Of a stretch of 60,302 bases of DNA, positions 1 to 10,738 are shown in pieces. How positions within the stretch are numbered: position 1 is the stretch's first letter; each line of letters begins with the position of its first letter. This DNA comes from Paracoccaceae bacterium (lineage in GTDB: Bacteria; Pseudomonadota; Alphaproteobacteria; Rhodobacterales; Rhodobacteraceae): contig JALQUU010000010.1 in the NCBI GenBank assembly GCA_023260655.1, positions 1 through 60,302 of the forward strand. Reading direction: 5' to 3'. The translations under genes were made by a program, and so were the position numbers. Below the pieces are notes generated by a model. It was not told the origin of the DNA. It made no database searches and saw only the letters and a list, made by a program, of their open reading frames with translations.

Positions 1-1
1 G

Positions 2-1441
2 GGCACCACGGTAACGTTCCACCCCGATCCCGATATTTTCGGTTCCTTGAAACTCAAGCCCGCGCGCCTCTTCAAGATGGTGCGCTCGAAGGCTTACCTC
101 TTCTCCGGCGTGGAAATCCGCTGGAAAACCGCCGTGAACGACGGCGCCACCCCGCTCGAAGCCACGTTCCACTTCCCCAATGGCCTAACGGACTTCCTCG
201 CTGAAACCCTGACCGGCGCCTCCACCTACGCCGACCGCCCCTTCGCGGGCAAAGTCTCCTTCGTCGAGAAATTCAACGTCCCCGGCTCTGTGGAATGGGC
301 GATCAACTGGACCCCCAGCCGCGACGGCTTCATCCAGTCCTACACCAACACCGTTCCCACCCCCGAAGGCGGCACCCATGAGGCGGGTTTCTGGGCTGCG
401 ATCCTCAAGGGCATCCGCGCTTACGGCGAATTGGTGAACAACAAGAAAGCCGCGCAGATCACCCGCGACGACCTGCTCACAGGCGGTTGCGCGCTTCTAT
501 CGGTGTTCATCCGCGAGCCTTCCTTCGTGGGCCAGACCAAAGACCGCCTCTCCGCCGAAGAAGCCCTGCGTTGGGTGGAATCCGCCGTGCGCGACCACTT
601 CGATAACTGGCTGGCCTCCGACAACAAATCCGCAGGCGCGATTCTCGATTTCCTCGTGCTGCGCGCCGAAGAGCGGTTGCGGCGGCGGCAGGAAAAGGAA
701 ACCCAGCGCAAATCCGCGACGAAACGCCTGCGCCTGCCCGGCAAGCTCGTGGATTGCTCGGCCACCAACCGCGAGGGCACGGAGCTTTTCATCGTCGAGG
801 GCGACTCGGCAGGCGGCAGCGCCAAGATGGCGCGCGACCGGACCTATCAGGCGCTTCTCCCCTTGCGCGGTAAGATCCTGAACGTGCTCGGCGCGGCTTC
901 GTCGAAACTCGGGCAGAACCAGGAAATCAACGACCTCTGCCAAGCGCTCGGCGTGAACATGGGGACGAAATTCAACGTCGAAGACCTGCGCTACGACAAG
1001 ATCATCATCATGACCGACGCTGACGTCGACGGCGCGCATATCGCCTCGCTCCTGATGACGTTCTTCTTTACCCAGATGCGCCCGATGATCGACCGCGGCC
1101 ACCTCTACCTCGCCTGCCCGCCCCTCTACCGCCTCACCCAAGGTGCAAAACGGCTCTACGTGGCCGATGACGCGGAGAAAGAGGTTTGGATGAAGAAGGG
1201 CCTCGGCGGCAAGGGCAAGATCGACGTGCAGCGCTTCAAAGGCTTGGGCGAAATGGACGCCAAGGATTTGAAAGACACCACGATGAACCCGAAAACCCGC
1301 AAACTCATCCGCGTCACCATCGACGAGGACGAACCGGGCGAAACCGGGGATCTGGTGGAACGGCTGATGGGGAAAAAGCCCGAAATGCGCTTCCAGTATA
1401 TTCAGGAAAACGCGCGGTTTGTTGAGGAGTTAGATGTGTGA
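2..1441 (+). CDS. parE: DNA topoisomerase IV subunit B, 3' part (ParE)
   Basis: This is the C-terminal part of the ATPase subunit of topoisomerase IV, which with ParC decatenates daughter chromosomes. The frame is open to the left edge, so the N-terminal GHKL ATPase domain lies outside. Visible are the transducer region, the TOPRIM acidic motif EGDSAGG (about base 796), PLRGKILNV (about 862), the metal-binding TDADVDGAHI (about 1010) and QRFKGLGEMD (about 1230). The run LPGKLVDCSATNREGTE before the TOPRIM motif fits alphaproteobacterial ParE better than GyrB. The stop codon overlaps the GTG start of the next gene by three bases. The penultimate coding region uses a rare TTA leucine codon. Confidence 0.95.
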   Translation, partial: GTTVTFHPDPDIFGSLKLKPARLFKMVRSKAYLFSGVEIRWKTAVNDGATPLEATFHFPNGLTDFLAETLTGASTYADRPFAGKVSFVEKFNVPGSVEWAINWTPSRDGFIQSYTNTVPTPEGGTHEAGFWAAILKGIRAYGELVNNKKAAQITRDDLLTGGCALLSVFIREPSFVGQTKDRLSAEEALRWVESAVRDHFDNWLASDNKSAGAILDFLVLRAEERLRRRQEKETQRKSATKRLRLPGKLVDCSATNREGTELFIVEGDSAGGSAKMARDRTYQALLPLRGKILNVLGAASSKLGQNQEINDLCQALGVNMGTKFNVEDLRYDKIIIMTDADVDGAHIASLLMTFFFTQMRPMIDRGHLYLACPPLYRLTQGAKRLYVADDAEKEVWMKKGLGGKGKIDVQRFKGLGEMDAKDLKDTTMNPKTRKLIRVTIDEDEPGETGDLVERLMGKKPEMRFQYIQENARFVEELDV

Positions 1442-2367
1442 GCCGATCGAAGACATTCGTTGACGTAATCGTGGAGACTCTACAGTCTCGCGAGGGAGAA
1501 CGACTAACTGCCAATTAACTTGCGAGCCTTGTAATACGGGAAAACCCGGAATGGGCGGATCGAAAACGCCTTAACAGTAGGAATTCCGCAATTAGAGAAG
1601 GCGGGTTTGAAGAGTTGAGATTGCAAGTGCAGAGTGAGATCGGCTCAATTCGTCTCGCCATCGAAAAGCACGCAAACCTCCGAATGACCGAGGATCGACC
1701 GAGAAAATACTACTATACCACCTTAACCGAGAGCCAAGAAGTTGAGGCGGTCGAGATCGCTGGTCAAGCGATGACGGAACTCACCTATTCCGAGCATGAT
1801 CTATACCCCATTCTCGCAAAGTTTCTCCGCGATGAATTGTTGGTGTATGCGAAGCGGATTGACGAAAAGAAATCAAGCAGTCGGAATGGATCAGGAGGTA
1901 ACCGTTGGCTTTACCCAGATCTGATCGGCTTTGAGGTATTGAGTGAGACTTGGAGTGAACAGATCAAACAACTTGTTCAAGCCAGGTCCGATAGAAGCTC
2001 AAGGCTATGGTCTTTCGAAGTCAAGAAACTCATAAACAGATCAAATGTCAGAGAAGTCTTCTTTCAAGCCCTAAGCAACTCTGCTTGGGCGAATTTGGCC
2101 TATCTCGTTGCAGCTGAAATCTCAGGCAAAGGGACCTTAGAAGAACTACGAATGCTCTCCAGTCAACACGGCGTCGGTGTAATTCAAATATCCGTAGAGC
2201 AAGATACTGAAAGCAGTATTTTAATTCAGGCCATTGAAAAATCAGAGATTGATTGGAAGGCCGCAGATCGCCTTTCTGTAGAGAACTCAGACGCCCAAGC
2301 GGTTTTTGAACAGGTTAGGGTGTTTCATCAGGCAGGGGTACTGAACAAAGCTTTCTGGGAAACCTGA
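1438..2367 (+). pseudogene. HrgA-like nuclease-family gene, interrupted by one in-frame stop
   Basis: The reading frame starts at GTG 1438, eight bases after GAGGAG (1424-1429), and overlaps the parE stop. It runs 26 codons to TAA at 1516-1518, then continues in the same frame without a shift to 2367. The conceptual product is about 309 residues. The part before the stop reads like a small winged-helix domain (LTAN-stop-LASLVIRENPEW). The rest resembles COG2958/HrgA proteins, including EGRPRKYYYT-like, GGNRWLYPDLIGFE and LWSFEVKKLINRSNVRE. The D...E-x-K pattern suggests a PD-(D/E)XK-like nuclease fold, often found near restriction genes. Codon use is more AT-rich than the neighbours, with several TTA leucine codons, suggesting transfer. 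Translation could restart at TTG 1615, giving 250 residues. Whether the gene is dead or makes a shortened protein cannot be decided here. Confidence 0.72.
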
Positions 2368-2593
2368 GCTCTACTCTCGTCATTCAATTAGAAATGCTTC
2401 GGCTCGCGCCAGACTATACGCTAAGTCCGACGCGCGTCGGCGCTGCGCGGCGGCCTTCGGCCTTGGTTCCGCGCGAAGCGCCGCAACAATCCCGGTTCCC
2501 AAGCGCCCCGCTTCACGGTAGAGACCCCCAACGCCGGAGGCGGGCCGGAGTGGCCTTGCGCTCTGGCCTGATCCTTTGCACCGGACCCTGCCC

Positions 2594-3892
2594 GTGACCC
2601 CTGCTGCCCGCCTCATCGCCACGCTTGAGCTTTTCACTGCCGTCGAGGCCGATACGCGGCCTGTGGATGCGGTGATGTCTTTCTGGTTCCGCAGCCGCCG
2701 CGATCTGGGCGAGTTTGATCGGGGCGACGTAATCGAATGGCTCTACAGCCTCCTGCGCCACCGCGCTCGGCTCTTGTGGTGGCTGGAGAAATTGGGTGCA
2801 GAGCCTTCTCCCCGCGCGCAATTCCTCGCGTGGCTTGCGCTCGTCAATCGCAAAGCCCCCGACGAGGTGGCGCGGATGTTCCAAGCCGCGAAAACCGCCC
2901 CTGCGCTGAGTAGCGACGAAGAGAAGTTCCTCACCAAACTGCAAACCCGCACCATCGAGCATCCCGAGATGCCTGAGGCTGTGCGGCTTGAGTGCCCTGC
3001 TTGGGCGGAAGCCTCGCTGCGGGCGAGGTTTGGCGCGAGGTTCGGGGCGGAACTGGCGGCGATGCTGGTGCCTCCGCCTGTGGATTTGCGGGTCAATCCG
3101 GTGAAATCCTCGCGGAAAGCGATCCTGCGCGCCGTGGGCGATCTGGGCCTCAAGGCCGAGAAAACCTCGTTTGCGCCTTTGGGTGTGCGGGTGGCCGAGC
3201 GGTTTTCCTATGCGCGCCTGCAAGAGTTGAAATCCGGCGAGGTGGAAATCCAGGACGAAGGCTCGCAACTCGTGGCGCTTCTCGTTGATGCGCAACCGGG
3301 CGAACGGGTGGTGGATTTCTGCGCGGGTGCGGGCGGCAAGACCCTCGCGATGGCCGCGCAGATGGCCAACAAGGGCCGGGTTATCGCTTGCGATGTAAAC
3401 GAGGGGCGGCTCAAGCGCTGCGCCGAGCGGCTGAAAACCGCAGGGCTGCACAATGCCGAAACGAAGCTACTGGCGAGCGAAACCGACCGTTGGGTGAAGC
3501 GCCACAAGATGGGGTTTGACCGCGTGCTGATCGACGCGCCCTGTTCCGGCACAGGCACATGGCGGCGCAACCCCGATACGCGCTGGCGCGGGGCTGAAAC
3601 CGAGGGGCTGGCTGATCTCGTGGCGTTGCAAAAGCGCATTCTGGCCAGTGCGGCGCGGCTCGTGAAACCGGGCGGGCGGCTGGTTTACGCCACCTGCTCA
3701 CTTCTGCCCGAGGAAAACGAGGCGCAGGTGGAGTCGTTCTTGGCCGCCACACCGGGGTTCCGTTTGGTGCCTTTGGCAGAGGTCGCGCCGGAGTTGGCGG
3801 CGAAACTGGGCGGCGAGACGCTTTCCCTCACACCCGCGCGCCACAACACCGACGGTTTCTTCGCCGCTGTTCTGACGCGCGACGCACTTTAA
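2594..3892 (+). CDS. RsmB/NOP-family RNA cytosine-5 methyltransferase
   Basis: A 432-residue SAM-dependent enzyme predicted to methylate cytosine C5 in rRNA or tRNA. The GTG at 2594 is preferred; an upstream TTG at 2576 is in frame but has no clear ribosome site. The SAM-binding motif VVDFCAGAGG lies near residue 239. IDAPCSGTGTW near 313 holds one conserved cysteine, and YATCSLLPEENE near 365 holds the catalytic TCS cysteine. The N-terminal third is helical and resembles a shortened NusB-like region. The gene converges on ygiQ with only three bases between the stop codons. The exact target base is not evident, so no rsm symbol is assigned. Confidence 0.88.
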   Translation: MTPAARLIATLELFTAVEADTRPVDAVMSFWFRSRRDLGEFDRGDVIEWLYSLLRHRARLLWWLEKLGAEPSPRAQFLAWLALVNRKAPDEVARMFQAAKTAPALSSDEEKFLTKLQTRTIEHPEMPEAVRLECPAWAEASLRARFGARFGAELAAMLVPPPVDLRVNPVKSSRKAILRAVGDLGLKAEKTSFAPLGVRVAERFSYARLQELKSGEVEIQDEGSQLVALLVDAQPGERVVDFCAGAGGKTLAMAAQMANKGRVIACDVNEGRLKRCAERLKTAGLHNAETKLLASETDRWVKRHKMGFDRVLIDAPCSGTGTWRRNPDTRWRGAETEGLADLVALQKRILASAARLVKPGGRLVYATCSLLPEENEAQVESFLAATPGFRLVPLAEVAPELAAKLGGETLSLTPARHNTDGFFAAVLTRDAL

Positions 3893-3895
3893 GCC

Positions 3896-5911
<2,016 letters not shown>

Positions 5912-6001
5912 GGTTTTCGGGGAGTTTGCCTTGTTCGCTATTGCGGGCGCATAGCATGACGGCGGGCATAACTCAACGACAACCCCTACGCGCCGTGAGC
6001 G

Positions 6002-6979
6002 TTAGCCCGCCAATGCGTCCAACTGTGCCGCCAGTGCCTCGGGCACCTCCACGGCGTCTTTCACCGCCTTCCCTTGCCCCGGCATCCGGCCTGCGCCATC
6101 AGCCATCACTGCCCCGGCCAAGCAGGCCAAACGCTCGAAGAAAGAAGGCTCAGTGCCGGGATCGATGAGGATATAGAACTGCCCCAGATCATGCGGTGCG
6201 CCTTCGGGGGCTTTGAGGGGCTTCACGTCTTGGCTCAATGTCGATCCGGTCATGGCAGCGGCCAGAAGTTCGGCCATCAACCCGAAGCCCCAGCCCTTGT
6301 AGCCCCCCGCACTGGCGAGCGAACCCGCAAGCGCGGCTTCGGGGTCGGTCGTAGGTTTACCTTCCGCATCAAGTGCCCAACCAAGCGGGATCTTCTCGCC
6401 TGCGGCCTTAGCCATGGTGATCTTCCCCAAAGCGACGGCCGTCGTGGATTGATCGAAAGACATCGCAAGCCCGCCTGCCCCATCGGGCACAGCGAAGGCT
6501 GCCGGATTGGTTCCGATTACGCGCCGTGTGCCACCGGGAGGGGCCACGATGGGCGAGGCATTGGTGGCCCCGAAGCACAAAACCCCCGCTTTCGCGGCCT
6601 GTTCGGTAAAATAGCCCAGCGCCGTGCAGGTATGGGCGTGAGACACCGCAAGCACCGCCGTGCCGCAGTCCCGCGCAGCCACCAGTGCCTCGGGCAAGGC
6701 ACGTGCGAAAGCGGTTTGGGCAAAGCCGAAGCGCGCATCCACCCGCACCGTACCGGGACGCGGGCGCGTCACTTCGGGTTCGGCCCGGCCATCCACGCGG
6801 CCCGAGGCCAATTGCTGGCAATAGCTCTCGAGGTAGTAGAGCCCGCAAATCCGGTTACCGCGAGCTTCCGCCCACGCGACGGCGCGCGCCAGATCGGCAG
6901 CCTGCGCGGGACCAGCCCCATGGCGCTCAAACGCGGAACGGGATTTCGCTTCGATAGTGGCAACGGCGATCTGCGGCAT
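6002..6979 (-). CDS. Ldh2/malate-lactate family NAD(P)H dehydrogenase
   Basis: A 325-residue member of the type-2 malate/L-lactate dehydrogenase family, which includes ureidoglycolate, sulfolactate and piperideine-2-carboxylate reductases. The conserved histidine stretch AVSHAHTCTALGYF is near residues 111-124, followed by TNASPIVAPPGG. The C-terminal half has the glycine-rich GYKGWGFGLMAELLAAAMTG segment of the family. A GGGAGCC ribosome site precedes the ATG at 6979. The gene stands alone between ygiQ and the RTX gene, so context does not identify the 2-oxoacid or imine substrate. Confidence 0.85.
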   Translation of the reverse strand: MPQIAVATIEAKSRSAFERHGAGPAQAADLARAVAWAEARGNRICGLYYLESYCQQLASGRVDGRAEPEVTRPRPGTVRVDARFGFAQTAFARALPEALVAARDCGTAVLAVSHAHTCTALGYFTEQAAKAGVLCFGATNASPIVAPPGGTRRVIGTNPAAFAVPDGAGGLAMSFDQSTTAVALGKITMAKAAGEKIPLGWALDAEGKPTTDPEAALAGSLASAGGYKGWGFGLMAELLAAAMTGSTLSQDVKPLKAPEGAPHDLGQFYILIDPGTEPSFFERLACLAGAVMADGAGRMPGQGKAVKDAVEVPEALAAQLDALAG

Positions 6980-7033
6980 ATGGGGCTCCCTTTTGCCGCA
7001 GACTGCGCTGAATGTAGTGGAGCGTCAAATAGT

Positions 7034-8098
7034 CTAGACGCGCTCCACGAAGCTAATGAGCGTATCGGGAATTTTCGCAGGGGTCTGCACTGTGGTCAGT
7101 TGCAGGGTCGCGCCATTCGAAAGCGTGATGACCACACCCGTTGCGTTGACGGTTTGGCTGGTGACGCTCAGTGTCTCGCCCGCGGCGGTTTCGATCACCA
7201 GCAGATCCTCGGTCGTGTCGAAATCGGTGATGATCACCGTGCCGATCATCTGGTTCTGCACCACGAAAGTATCCGCGCCAGCCCCGCCCGTGCCCTGATC
7301 ACCAAGGCCGAGGTAGAGCGTATCGTCGCCCGCTTCGCACTGAAGCTGGTCCTGCACCTCGTCATCCGCGCCTGTCGGGCCATGGCCATAGAGCACATCG
7401 GCCCCGTCACCCCCCGTCAGCGTATCCGCATCCGCGCCGCCGATCAGCGTATCGTCACCCGCGAAGCCCGCGAGTGCGTCGACCCCTGCCCCGCCATCAA
7501 GGCTGTCGGCACCCGCGTCCTCGGAGCCGCCTGAAAGCACATCCGCACCGGCCCCGCCTACCAGCGTATCCGAGCCTGAGTTGCCTTCGAGTGTATCGTT
7601 GCCGTCACCGCCATCAAGGGCGTCTGCGCCCAGACCACCCGTGAGGCTATCCGCGCCCAAGCCGCCCTCAATACTGTCGTCGTCATCGCCACCGAGCAGA
7701 GTGTCGATCCCGTCGCCGCCAATGAGCGTGTCATTCTCGGTGCCGCCATCCAAGCGGTCATCGCCTTCTCCAGCATCGAGAGAGTCAGCGCCGGCATTGC
7801 CGTTCAGAATATCATTCCCGAGGCCGCCCAGAACCGTATCAGCCCCCGTGCCGCCCTGAAGGCTGTCATCACCCTCGCCGCCGTCGATGCTATCATCGCC
7901 GTCGCTGGCCTGAATGGAGTCGTTGCCGGCAAGGCCTGTGATGATGTCATTCCCGAGCGTGCCCGTGAGGCTGTCGTCGCCTTCGGTGCCTGTCATTTCC
8001 TCGGGGGTTTCTTCCGCAATGTCGTTCTGGCCGATACCGATCACACCCAGAAGCGCGGACATCAGACCAAAGACAAGAACAACCAACTCAGGAATCAT
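7034..8098 (-). CDS. RTX calcium-binding repeat protein
   Basis: A 354-residue acidic protein. It has a hydrophobic N-terminus (residues 1-24, starting [18 protein letters not shown]), then roughly 20 tandem glycine/aspartate nonapeptides of the GGxGxDxLx type (about residues 35-250), and a hydrophobic C-terminal tail that may be the type I secretion signal. Such repeats form calcium-binding beta-rolls after export. ATG 8098 is chosen because GAGAGGAAA sits just upstream; an earlier in-frame start lacks this. No ABC exporter or membrane-fusion gene lies nearby, so secretion must rely on distant genes. No catalytic domain is recognisable. A 16-base perfect palindrome lies 33 bases upstream. 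Confidence 0.85.
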   Translation of the reverse strand: MIPELVVLVFGLMSALLGVIGIGQNDIAEETPEEMTGTEGDDSLTGTLGNDIITGLAGNDSIQASDGDDSIDGGEGDDSLQGGTGADTVLGGLGNDILNGNAGADSLDAGEGDDRLDGGTENDTLIGGDGIDTLLGGDDDDSIEGGLGADSLTGGLGADALDGGDGNDTLEGNSGSDTLVGGAGADVLSGGSEDAGADSLDGGAGVDALAGFAGDDTLIGGADADTLTGGDGADVLYGHGPTGADDEVQDQLQCEAGDDTLYLGLGDQGTGGAGADTFVVQNQMIGTVIITDFDTTEDLLVIETAAGETLSVTSQTVNATGVVITLSNGATLQLTTVQTPAKIPDTLISFVERV

Positions 8099-8130
8099 AA
8101 CGCTTTCCTCTCGAACGACGGGCGATAATC

Positions 8131-8146
8131 GCAAAGCATGCTTTGC
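8131..8146. promoter_or_regulatory. Perfect 16-bp palindrome upstream of the RTX gene
   Basis: GCAAAGCATGCTTTGC reads the same on both strands and lies 33 bases upstream of the RTX start codon, in the only space between it and lolD. The symmetry with no loop suggests a dimeric repressor operator rather than a hairpin. No matching regulator is encoded next to it. Confidence 0.4.
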
Positions 8147-8185
8147 AAATAAAGCGCCAATAAGGAAACAACGCGTTCTGGATTT

Positions 8186-8869
8186 CTACCCTGCGGAGAG
8201 TTGGCCTTGATCCAGTCGCAGAATACGGTCCATCCGCGCGGCCAGATCAAGGTTATGCGTGGCAATGAGCGCGGCAAGCCCTGTGCTCCGGGCCAATTCC
8301 AAGAGTGCCGCGAAAACCGTATCAGAGGTGGCGGGGTCAAGATTGCCCGTCGGCTCGTCTGCCAGAAGGAACTGCGGCTCGTTGGCCAAGGCACGGCAGA
8401 AAGCGACGCGCTGTTGCTCGCCCCCCGAAAGCGCCGCCGGACGATGATCGGCGCGCGCGCCTACGCCGACGGTGGCCAGAAGATGCGCCGCGCGCAGCTC
8501 TGCCGCATCGCGCGGCACGCCATTGGCGAGTTGCGGCAGGATGATATTTTCCAGCGCCGTGAATTCTGGCAGCAGATGGTGAAACTGGTAGATGAACCCC
8601 ACTTCCGAGCGCCGCACTGCCGTGCGCTTACGGTCCGACTGGCCGGTCATTTCCTGCCCGCCGATCATCACCCGCCCGGTGTCCGCCGTATCAAGGAGGC
8701 CAGCGATATGGAGAAGCGTGGATTTCCCTGCGCCCGAAGGCGCGACCAGAGCCACAATCTCGCCGGGCTCCACGCGAAGCGACACACCCCGCAGCACCTG
8801 CACGGCATTCGGTTTGCCCTTGTTGTAGGTCTTCTCGATCCCGTCGAGCAGAAGGGCCGGATCACTCAT
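8186..8869 (-). CDS. lolD: Lipoprotein-releasing ABC ATPase LolD
   Basis: A 227-residue ATP-binding subunit that powers extraction of outer-membrane lipoproteins from the inner membrane. Walker A APSGAGKST is at residues 43-51, the Q-loop follows IYQFHHLLPEF (about 94-103), the ABC signature LSGGEQQR is at 147-154, and Walker B LLADEPTGNLD starts at 168. The start overlaps the upstream permease gene by eight bases, implying translational coupling and a two-gene operon. The length is typical for LolD. Confidence 0.93.
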   Translation of the reverse strand: MSDPALLLDGIEKTYNKGKPNAVQVLRGVSLRVEPGEIVALVAPSGAGKSTLLHIAGLLDTADTGRVMIGGQEMTGQSDRKRTAVRRSEVGFIYQFHHLLPEFTALENIILPQLANGVPRDAAELRAAHLLATVGVGARADHRPAALSGGEQQRVAFCRALANEPQFLLADEPTGNLDPATSDTVFAALLELARSTGLAALIATHNLDLAARMDRILRLDQGQLSAG

Positions 8870-10151
8870 AGCGCAGCGCCTCCACCGGGTTCATCCGCGC
8901 CGCACGGCGGGCAGGAAAGATCGTCACGAGGAAGGACAGCCCGAGCGAGAGCATAATCGCTGAAATCACATCCGCCGCTTCGAGTTCCGCAGGCACGTTA
9001 TAGATCCCGCGAATAGACGGATCCCACACCCCGCCGCCCGCGAAGTAATTCACCACGCTGAACACCTGATCGATGTAGATCGCGAAAAGGCAGCCAAGGA
9101 TCACACCCGCTATCGTGCCGATGAGCCCTGTGAACGCGCCACAGATGAAGAACACCCTCAGCACCGAGCCTTCCGAAAGCCCTATCGTGCGCAGGATGCC
9201 GATGTCACGGCCCTTATTCTTCACCAGCATGATCAGCCCCGAGACGATATTCATCGCCGCGATCAACACGAGGATTGCCATGATGATGAACATCACGTTG
9301 TCCTCGATTTCCAAGGCCCGCAGGAACCCGCCCGACGCATCGCGCCAGCTCCAGAGCTGCGCGCCATCGCCGCCTGCGCGCAGAAGCGCGAGCGACAGGT
9401 CGTCGACATGGTCGGGGTCTTCCACCATGACTTCGATCTCGTCGGCCACGCCTTCACGGTTGAAATAGCTCTGCGCCTCGGCAAAGGGCATGTAGATGCG
9501 CGTGCGGTCAATGTCCCAGCGCCCGGCGGTGAAGACGTAGACCACCTGATAGGCTTTCACGCGCGGGCTGGTGCCGAAGGCGGTTTTGACCCCGTCGGGC
9601 GAGATGATGCGGATGCGCTCGCCCACCGTCACACCGAGTTCCCGCGCCACGCCCGATCCGATGGCCACGCCTTCGCCGAACCGCGCGATATCGCCGAAGG
9701 CTTCTGCCCCAATGCCCACGCGCGGGATGGTCTCCAGATCCGCCTGTGCAATGCCGAACACCTCGATACCCGCATTGCGGCCATTGGCATTGGCCATCAC
9801 CTGACCTTTGATCAAGGGGGCTGCACGGGTCACACCCGGCACTGCGCGGATGCGCTCGGCCGTTGCCTCGAAATCCTGCAAACTGCGATCAATCCGCCCC
9901 GAAACCGGCTCCACCCGCCCGATCGAATAGACCGTCACATGGGCATTCGCGCCCAGAATGGTATCGACGAACTCTGCCCGGAACCCCGAACGCACCGCGA
10001 GCGTCGCGATCAGCGCGAAGACCGCCAGCGTGATGCCGATGAGGCTGATCCACGTCATCACGCTCACACCGCCCTCGGCACGCTTGGCTCGCAAATAGCG
10101 CCACGCGATCATCCATTCGAAAGGGGCAAAAGGGGGTGGGCTCGATGCCAT
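8862..10151 (-). CDS. LolC/LolE-family lipoprotein-releasing permease
   Basis: A 429-residue inner-membrane permease partnering with LolD. It has one membrane helix near residues 31-54, a large periplasmic MacB-like domain, and three C-terminal helices within a FtsX domain, ending PARRAARMNPVEALRYE. Only one permease gene is present, so the transporter is probably a homodimer, as is usual in alphaproteobacteria with the hybrid LolF form. ATG 10151 is preferred because GGAGA lies upstream; an in-frame TTG at 10166 overlaps that site. Confidence 0.9.
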   Translation of the reverse strand: MASSPPPFAPFEWMIAWRYLRAKRAEGGVSVMTWISLIGITLAVFALIATLAVRSGFRAEFVDTILGANAHVTVYSIGRVEPVSGRIDRSLQDFEATAERIRAVPGVTRAAPLIKGQVMANANGRNAGIEVFGIAQADLETIPRVGIGAEAFGDIARFGEGVAIGSGVARELGVTVGERIRIISPDGVKTAFGTSPRVKAYQVVYVFTAGRWDIDRTRIYMPFAEAQSYFNREGVADEIEVMVEDPDHVDDLSLALLRAGGDGAQLWSWRDASGGFLRALEIEDNVMFIIMAILVLIAAMNIVSGLIMLVKNKGRDIGILRTIGLSEGSVLRVFFICGAFTGLIGTIAGVILGCLFAIYIDQVFSVVNYFAGGGVWDPSIRGIYNVPAELEAADVISAIMLSLGLSFLVTIFPARRAARMNPVEALRYE

Positions 10152-10253
10152 CGCCTGTCTCCGCAAGGGTTGCGCGGACCATGGTTATTTCCCCTCCGCC
10201 CGTCAAGCCTTGCCCCCTTTCCAATCCCGCGGCTTCCTGCCAATCTCCGCGCC

Positions 10254-10715
10254 ATGACGCGCACACTCCGCCCTCGTTTTTGGGAAACCATTCCGCTGAA
10301 CCGCCTCAACACAGACGAGTGGGAGGCGCTTTGTGACGGCTGCGGCAAATGCTGCCTCAACAAGCTCGAAGACGAGGAAACCGGCGAGGTCGTGCTCACG
10401 CGCGTCGCCTGCCGCCTCCTCGACGGCGAAAGCTGCCAATGCGCGCAATACCCGATCCGGCACCAATTCGTGCCGGAATGCATCGTGCTCTCGCCCAAAA
10501 CCATCGAGAAGAACCTCTACTGGCTGCCCGAAACCTGCGCATACAAGCTCATGTGGAACGAAGAGCCCCTGCCCGTATGGCACCCTTTGCTCACAAGTGA
10601 TCCCGAAACCGTGCATCAGGCAGGCGTTTCCGTGCGCGGCCTCACGGTGCCCGAATTCGATGTGCCCGACGAGGAATGGGAAGACCACATCATCGACGAG
10701 CCACTTGGCCACTGA
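10254..10715 (+). CDS. YcgN/UPF0260 cysteine-cluster protein
   Basis: A 153-residue protein of the YkgJ/YcgN (UPF0260) family, annotated as zinc- or iron-chelating. The cysteine pattern C27-x2-C30-x2-C33-C34, then C53, C61, C63 and C76, is the metal-binding hallmark. The rest, including PIRHQFVPECIVLSP and a final acidic tail, agrees with YcgN. The frame is open for hundreds of bases upstream, but that region is antisense to the LolC/E gene, so ATG 10254 is taken as the start. The threonine aldolase gene follows 23 bases later. Its function is unknown. Confidence 0.85.
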   Translation: MTRTLRPRFWETIPLNRLNTDEWEALCDGCGKCCLNKLEDEETGEVVLTRVACRLLDGESCQCAQYPIRHQFVPECIVLSPKTIEKNLYWLPETCAYKLMWNEEPLPVWHPLLTSDPETVHQAGVSVRGLTVPEFDVPDEEWEDHIIDEPLGH

Positions 10716-10738
10716 CCTCAATTTTCAGGAGAAACCCC

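Noticed and set aside
2368..2593. Small gene between the HrgA-like gene and the methyltransferase
   Set aside because: Short frames exist on both strands, but none has a ribosome site or protein-like composition; the region is GC-rich with minor palindromes only.
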